In this document: piece after piece, positions 60,431 through 64,000 of the stretch
Layout of the letters: every line of letters begins with the position of its first letter
Position numbering within the stretch: position 1 is the stretch's first letter
Assembly: GCA_964430245.1 (NCBI GenBank)
Contig: CAYSEW010000007.1
Coordinates: 47,743-111,742, forward strand
Direction of reading: 5' to 3'
Length of the DNA stretch: 64,000 nt
Source of the DNA: CAYSEW01 sp964430245
GTDB taxonomy: Bacteria; Bacteroidota; Bacteroidia; Flavobacteriales_D; Parvicellaceae
Made by a program: the position numbers and the translations under genes
The notes under the pieces: model-generated
Database searches by the model: none
The model's input: the letters and a program-made list of their open reading frames with translations, nothing else
What the model was told of the DNA's origin: nothing

Positions 60431-62991
60431 AAATCCCATTTTCTATTTACAGGATTATAGTAGCTTACTCCGAATTTAAAAGTAAAATTTGGATTAAATG
60501 AAGAGTTGGAATTGTCTAGTGTATTGTCTGCAGTTACGGCATAAATACCTATTCTAAATAACTGTTCTCTAATTCTGGTTACTCTTTCTATTCCTGCAAA
60601 AACTTCACCATGTGCCATACCATCTTCAGGAATAAGCAAGAAACCAGCTCCTCCTGCTATTGATAATTTCAATCTGTGAATTATTGGAATTTTATTTAGG
60701 ATTGCTCCTTCAAAATGATGCATGTAATTCCCTCTTATGTATTCATTAGGTGTACTTAAAGTAGGGCCTAAAAGCTGAAAAGATTTTAATGGATTGCTAA
60801 AGAAAAAATAATCAGAGCCTCTAAAATATTTCCATTCCAGAACTCTTAAATTGTTTTTATTTAGAAATGTTCCTGCTTGTACATTCCATTTAGAGGAGCC
60901 TAGTTGTGGTAGTTTTATTTCGTCAAAAGCTCCAATTTCTATATAATCAAAATTTACCTCACTATTAAAAAGACCAGGAATGCCTTTACGATAGATTAAG
61001 TTAAAAGTAGGGTAATCACTTCCTAATACTATTTTTTTGTTGTTTTTGTAATAGAATCGTTGTTTAGGAATGTAGGTGAATTGAAACCTTAACTCTGACT
61101 TAATATAATCTTGAAAATTAGTAGGTGTATTTAATGTGTCAACAAATGCTTCATTGATCCAATCCGCCAGTTGAAGGTCTGTAATGGCAATTTTATTGGC
61201 ATAATCAAATTTAACCTCTCCATATAAACCATTGAATATTTCCATTCTCTGAGAGATCTCAACACTTTTAGTTCTTGCATAATTACTTCTTGTGAAAGCA
61301 GAAGTAAATGAGGCAAACTCATTAATCAATTCATAATAATCACCAAAGCGAACAAATGTCCTTACAAACTTTTTCGGAAAATAGGTTAACCCAACTCCAA
61401 TTTTACCTCTTACATCTTTATTTCTGATTCCATAATCGATCTCTCCATCTGTTTCTAATAAATAATCATTTTCAAAAGCTTTGTTAAAATGCATGCCTAA
61501 GCGATGTCTATACCCCCCTATACCAAAAAAGTTAAATTGACTAACTATTGGCTCAATATAAAATTCATTTCCTTTATATCGGTTTCTGTGAAAAAAACCA
61601 GCAAATATAATCTTGCCTAATGTCACTCTATTAGCAATGCTATCTTGCTCTAATAGGTATTTTTCACTTTGGTGAACAGCTCTTAAGCTATCTGTATGAT
61701 CTATGTAGTCAATTTCTTTTTCTTTTAAAGTAATAGGTCGAATATGATTCCAGTAGGAAGAGTCTCTAGAATAGACACTGTCATTGAATGTTCTTTCTTC
61801 AGTGTTAAAGAATTTTTTAGGAAAAACTTTATTGATCTTGTAATTTTTATGTGAAATCCTTGCATTTCCTATGATCTGATATTTCCCTTCTTTTATTGTG
61901 TAATTAATCTCTCTTCTTGCAGGAAGGTACATGTTAGTGTCTATTTGGATATAGTCTTGTATTAGGTTAAAGTTTTTGCATAAAAGCATAGGTCCATTAA
62001 TGCTTAGCTCAAATGATTTGATAGAAAAAGTGCTATCCTCAATAAATAAGATGCCTTTGAACAATGGTTCTCCGTTAAAAAGTGGAGTTACTTTTATTTT
62101 GTAAATTTTGCTATTTTCTTCATAAAAAGAGCCTTTGAAATCAAAGCGATAATATAATGCACCGTTAATACTTAAAGGAGAAATTATAGGTTTTTCTATC
62201 ACATTTTTTATTACAACATTGTTTTTATATAAGTTGAAATCTCCAGTAGATACTTCTGTATAAAGTAGGTAAGGGTCTTCTACTTCAAATTCAGTTGGAA
62301 CAATTGAATATTCTCCATATCCTACTGTAGCACTTACATCTAGACCCGATTCTTTTTTGGTGTCTGCAAAATCATGATAACCAAGAAATTCTTCTTTGTA
62401 TTTATTAGTAGCTTCATAATTAGTAATACTGTAGCTTTCAATGAAATTCAAAATTTCGTTTTCAAAATTTACATGAATTGAAGTGTCTGTAATTAGAATT
62501 TCTTCTGCATTTTCCAATTCCTTCTTGGTGAATTTAATTTGTCTTTTTTCAAGAGAATTTTTTAGATAAGTATTACAAGAGTAATTTTCTATGGCATTTA
62601 AATAAAGCTTTCTTTTTTTTCTAGCTTTAGCCATTACTTCTTTTGCTTTATTCTTTGTATTGGATACTATTTCTAGTTCATTTAAGCTGGTAGCTGATTC
62701 TAATAATGTAATATTTATAGTTCGTCCTTTTTCAGTTAATTGAATGGGTAATTCTTTAGAGATGTGCCCAACATAGCTGAAAATTATTACATGGCGACCT
62801 GGTTTTAACTCTATATAATATTCGCCATCACTATTTGAGGTAACACCATATGTCGTATTTTTTACATAGATCGTTGCAAATGGGAGTGGTTCTCCAGATT
62901 CATTAACAATAGTTCCTTTTATAAAGCTGCTAAATGCAACAGTAGAGCTATTAGCAATTAGAATAAAAAGGAAGATGACCCTTAAGTACAT
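60427..62991 (-). CDS. DUF5686 / carboxypeptidase-regulatory-like outer-membrane protein
   Basis: 854 residues. Signal peptide about 1-22, a carboxypeptidase regulatory-like domain at about 24-100 (KGTIVNESGEPLPFATIYVK, GVTSNSDGEYYIELKPGRHV), then the DUF5686 region to the C-terminus (RKKRKLYLNAIENYSCNTYL; FGIGGYRHRLGMHFNKAFEN), whose last about 350 residues look like barrel strands ending VSYYNPVNRKWDF. No TonB plug. Function of the family is unknown; likely an outer-membrane protein. Divergent from panB across 138 bases. Confidence 0.92.
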   Translation of the reverse strand: MYLRVIFLFILIANSSTVAFSSFIKGTIVNESGEPLPFATIYVKNTTYGVTSNSDGEYYIELKPGRHVIIFSYVGHISKELPIQLTEKGRTINITLLESATSLNELEIVSNTKNKAKEVMAKARKKRKLYLNAIENYSCNTYLKNSLEKRQIKFTKKELENAEEILITDTSIHVNFENEILNFIESYSITNYEATNKYKEEFLGYHDFADTKKESGLDVSATVGYGEYSIVPTEFEVEDPYLLYTEVSTGDFNLYKNNVVIKNVIEKPIISPLSINGALYYRFDFKGSFYEENSKIYKIKVTPLFNGEPLFKGILFIEDSTFSIKSFELSINGPMLLCKNFNLIQDYIQIDTNMYLPARREINYTIKEGKYQIIGNARISHKNYKINKVFPKKFFNTEERTFNDSVYSRDSSYWNHIRPITLKEKEIDYIDHTDSLRAVHQSEKYLLEQDSIANRVTLGKIIFAGFFHRNRYKGNEFYIEPIVSQFNFFGIGGYRHRLGMHFNKAFENDYLLETDGEIDYGIRNKDVRGKIGVGLTYFPKKFVRTFVRFGDYYELINEFASFTSAFTRSNYARTKSVEISQRMEIFNGLYGEVKFDYANKIAITDLQLADWINEAFVDTLNTPTNFQDYIKSELRFQFTYIPKQRFYYKNNKKIVLGSDYPTFNLIYRKGIPGLFNSEVNFDYIEIGAFDEIKLPQLGSSKWNVQAGTFLNKNNLRVLEWKYFRGSDYFFFSNPLKSFQLLGPTLSTPNEYIRGNYMHHFEGAILNKIPIIHRLKLSIAGGAGFLLIPEDGMAHGEVFAGIERVTRIREQLFRIGIYAVTADNTLDNSNSSFNPNFTFKFGVSYYNPVNRKWDF

Positions 62992-63099
62992 ATAGGATTA
63001 TTGATTATGTTGTTAAAAATAGTAAGATTATTCAATTGATTATTTTCACATTCAATTGCTTATGAAATAATGAATGTTAAACTAATTCCTCTAAAAAAT

Positions 63100-63107
63100 T
63101 AACTTTG
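63100..63107 (+). promoter_or_regulatory. Candidate -7 element of panB
   Basis: TAACTTTG is an exact TAnnTTTG match 22 bases before the panB ATG. At the -33 spacing a GTTAAAC stretch is seen in place of TTG. Confidence 0.45.
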
Positions 63108-63129
63108 TTGTTTAAAATCTATAAATACC

Positions 63130-63945
63130 ATGTCTCAGCACAAAGAAATAAAGCGTATTACCACACATGTAGTACAGGAAATGAAAAATAGGGGTGAGAA
63201 AATATCTATGCTTACAGCCTATGATTATTCTATGGCATCTATAGTAGATCAGGCAGGTATGGATATTATACTGGTTGGTGATTCTGCATCAAATGTAATG
63301 GCGGGACATGAAACTACTTTGCCTATTACATTGGATCAAATGATTTATCATGCAGCTTCAGTAATTAGAGCAGTTAAGCGATCTTTAGTGGTTGTTGACC
63401 TTCCTTTTGGAACTTATCAAGGTGATTCTATGGGCGCCTTAAAATCTGCGGTACGTATTATGAAAGAAGCAGAAGCCCATGCAGTTAAGTTAGAAGGTGG
63501 ATCTGAAGTATTAGATTCAGTAGAAAGAATTTTAACTGCAGGTATTCCTGTGATGGGGCATTTAGGATTAACACCTCAGTCAATTTATAAATTTGGCACT
63601 TATGCTGTAAGGGCAAAAAATAAAAAAGAAGCCGATCGTTTATTGGAAGATGCTAGGTTATTACAAGACGCAGGATGTTTTGCTATTATTTTAGAAAAAG
63701 TGCCAGCTGAATTGGCTCAAAAAGTAGCTGAGGAGATCAGTATCCCTATTATTGGAATAGGTGCGGGAGGTCAGGTTGATGGGCAAGTTCTTGTAGTTCA
63801 TGATATGCTGGGAATTACTCAGGAATTTTCACCTAGATTTTTAAGACGATATCATAATTTGTTTGATGAGATGAAAAATGCTTTTCAGAATTATATTGCT
63901 GATGTTAAGAGTAAGGATTTCCCTAATGAAAAAGAACAGTATTAA
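63130..63945 (+). CDS. panB: 3-methyl-2-oxobutanoate hydroxymethyltransferase
   Basis: 271 residues, the normal PanB length. Marks: ISMLTAYDYSMASIVDQAGM, ILVGDSASNVMAGHETTLPI, VVVDLPFGTYQ, AVKLEGGSEV, GIPVMGHLGLTPQSIYKFGT and IGIGAGGQVDGQVLVVHDML. Transfers a hydroxymethyl group from methylene-tetrahydrofolate to 3-methyl-2-oxobutanoate, the first committed step of pantothenate (CoA) synthesis. The last 55 bases of the window after its stop show no feature. Confidence 0.97.
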   Translation: MSQHKEIKRITTHVVQEMKNRGEKISMLTAYDYSMASIVDQAGMDIILVGDSASNVMAGHETTLPITLDQMIYHAASVIRAVKRSLVVVDLPFGTYQGDSMGALKSAVRIMKEAEAHAVKLEGGSEVLDSVERILTAGIPVMGHLGLTPQSIYKFGTYAVRAKNKKEADRLLEDARLLQDAGCFAIILEKVPAELAQKVAEEISIPIIGIGAGGQVDGQVLVVHDMLGITQEFSPRFLRRYHNLFDEMKNAFQNYIADVKSKDFPNEKEQY

Positions 63946-64000
63946 TTAATTATAGATAATTTCTTTATTACGACTTTCTTTTTATATATTTAATTTTATA

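Overview
The window is AT-rich, densely packed bacterial DNA. Three things point to the Bacteroidota, most likely a marine-type member of the Flavobacteriales. First, at least six secreted proteins end in a Por-type (type IX secretion, T9SS) sorting domain. Second, it carries the typical cluster CBS protein - nadK - DUF6089 - uppS - bamA - two ompH/skp - murI. Third, several intergenic regions hold the Bacteroidota promoter form TTG-N19-TAnnTTTG, and Shine-Dalgarno sites are scarce. A run of exactly 100 Ns at 39253-39352 shows this is a scaffolded draft assembly. I found no rRNA, tRNA, CRISPR array, insertion sequence or prophage. Most of the window looks like core chromosome.

Layout. 1-1996: end of sucA, then sucB (2-oxoglutarate dehydrogenase). 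1986-4483: a TonB-plug-only protein, an ECF sigma factor and a membrane TPR protein that is probably its regulator. 4536-13161: a six-gene divergent locus closed at both ends by terminators. Leftward it has a TonB-dependent receptor, a DUF5689 lipoprotein and a T9SS protein with a copper-type cupredoxin domain. Rightward it has two endonuclease/exonuclease/phosphatase (EEP) family enzymes and a small lipoprotein. A perfect inverted repeat lies between the two halves. This is the best candidate for an undescribed system; I read it as uptake or degradation of extracellular nucleic acid or phosphoester. 13166-22504: esterase, pdxJ, then the CBS-nadK-uppS-bamA-ompH-murI cell envelope cluster. 22512-29463: gamma carbonic anhydrase, Nfu protein, a T9SS protein, a lone paaZ, two unknown genes and meaB. 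29617-35762: a rightward run of secreted proteins (M13 peptidase, MORN-type protein, lipoprotein, subtilase, alpha/beta hydrolase). 35763-41073: FAH-family enzyme, DEDDh exonuclease and two paralogous TPR/PD40 proteins. The second paralog has a PorE-like layout and contains the assembly gap inside a 15-bp coding repeat. 41131-46636: 2-oxoacid dehydrogenase E2, a GT2 fused to a sugar-transferase remnant, recR and a PLP decarboxylase. 46711-50860: Na+/solute symporter, DsrE and LprI-like proteins, an atypical SDR preceded by two overlapping miniature membrane genes, and a methyltransferase. 50935-55748: secreted cyanophycinase-like protein, pyrD, SulP transporter and a TlpA-like thioredoxin. 55821-58984: GT2 - PAP2 - GT39 cassette for lipid-linked sugar transfer. 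58988-63945: pepD, a DUF5686 outer-membrane protein and panB.

How the genes work together. BamA, two Skp-like chaperones, UppS and MurI serve envelope building. The PorE-like protein probably serves the T9SS that exports the sorted proteins seen here. SucAB, the second E2, PaaZ and MeaB belong to acyl-CoA and central carbon metabolism. All family calls are from sequence reading alone; no database search was possible.
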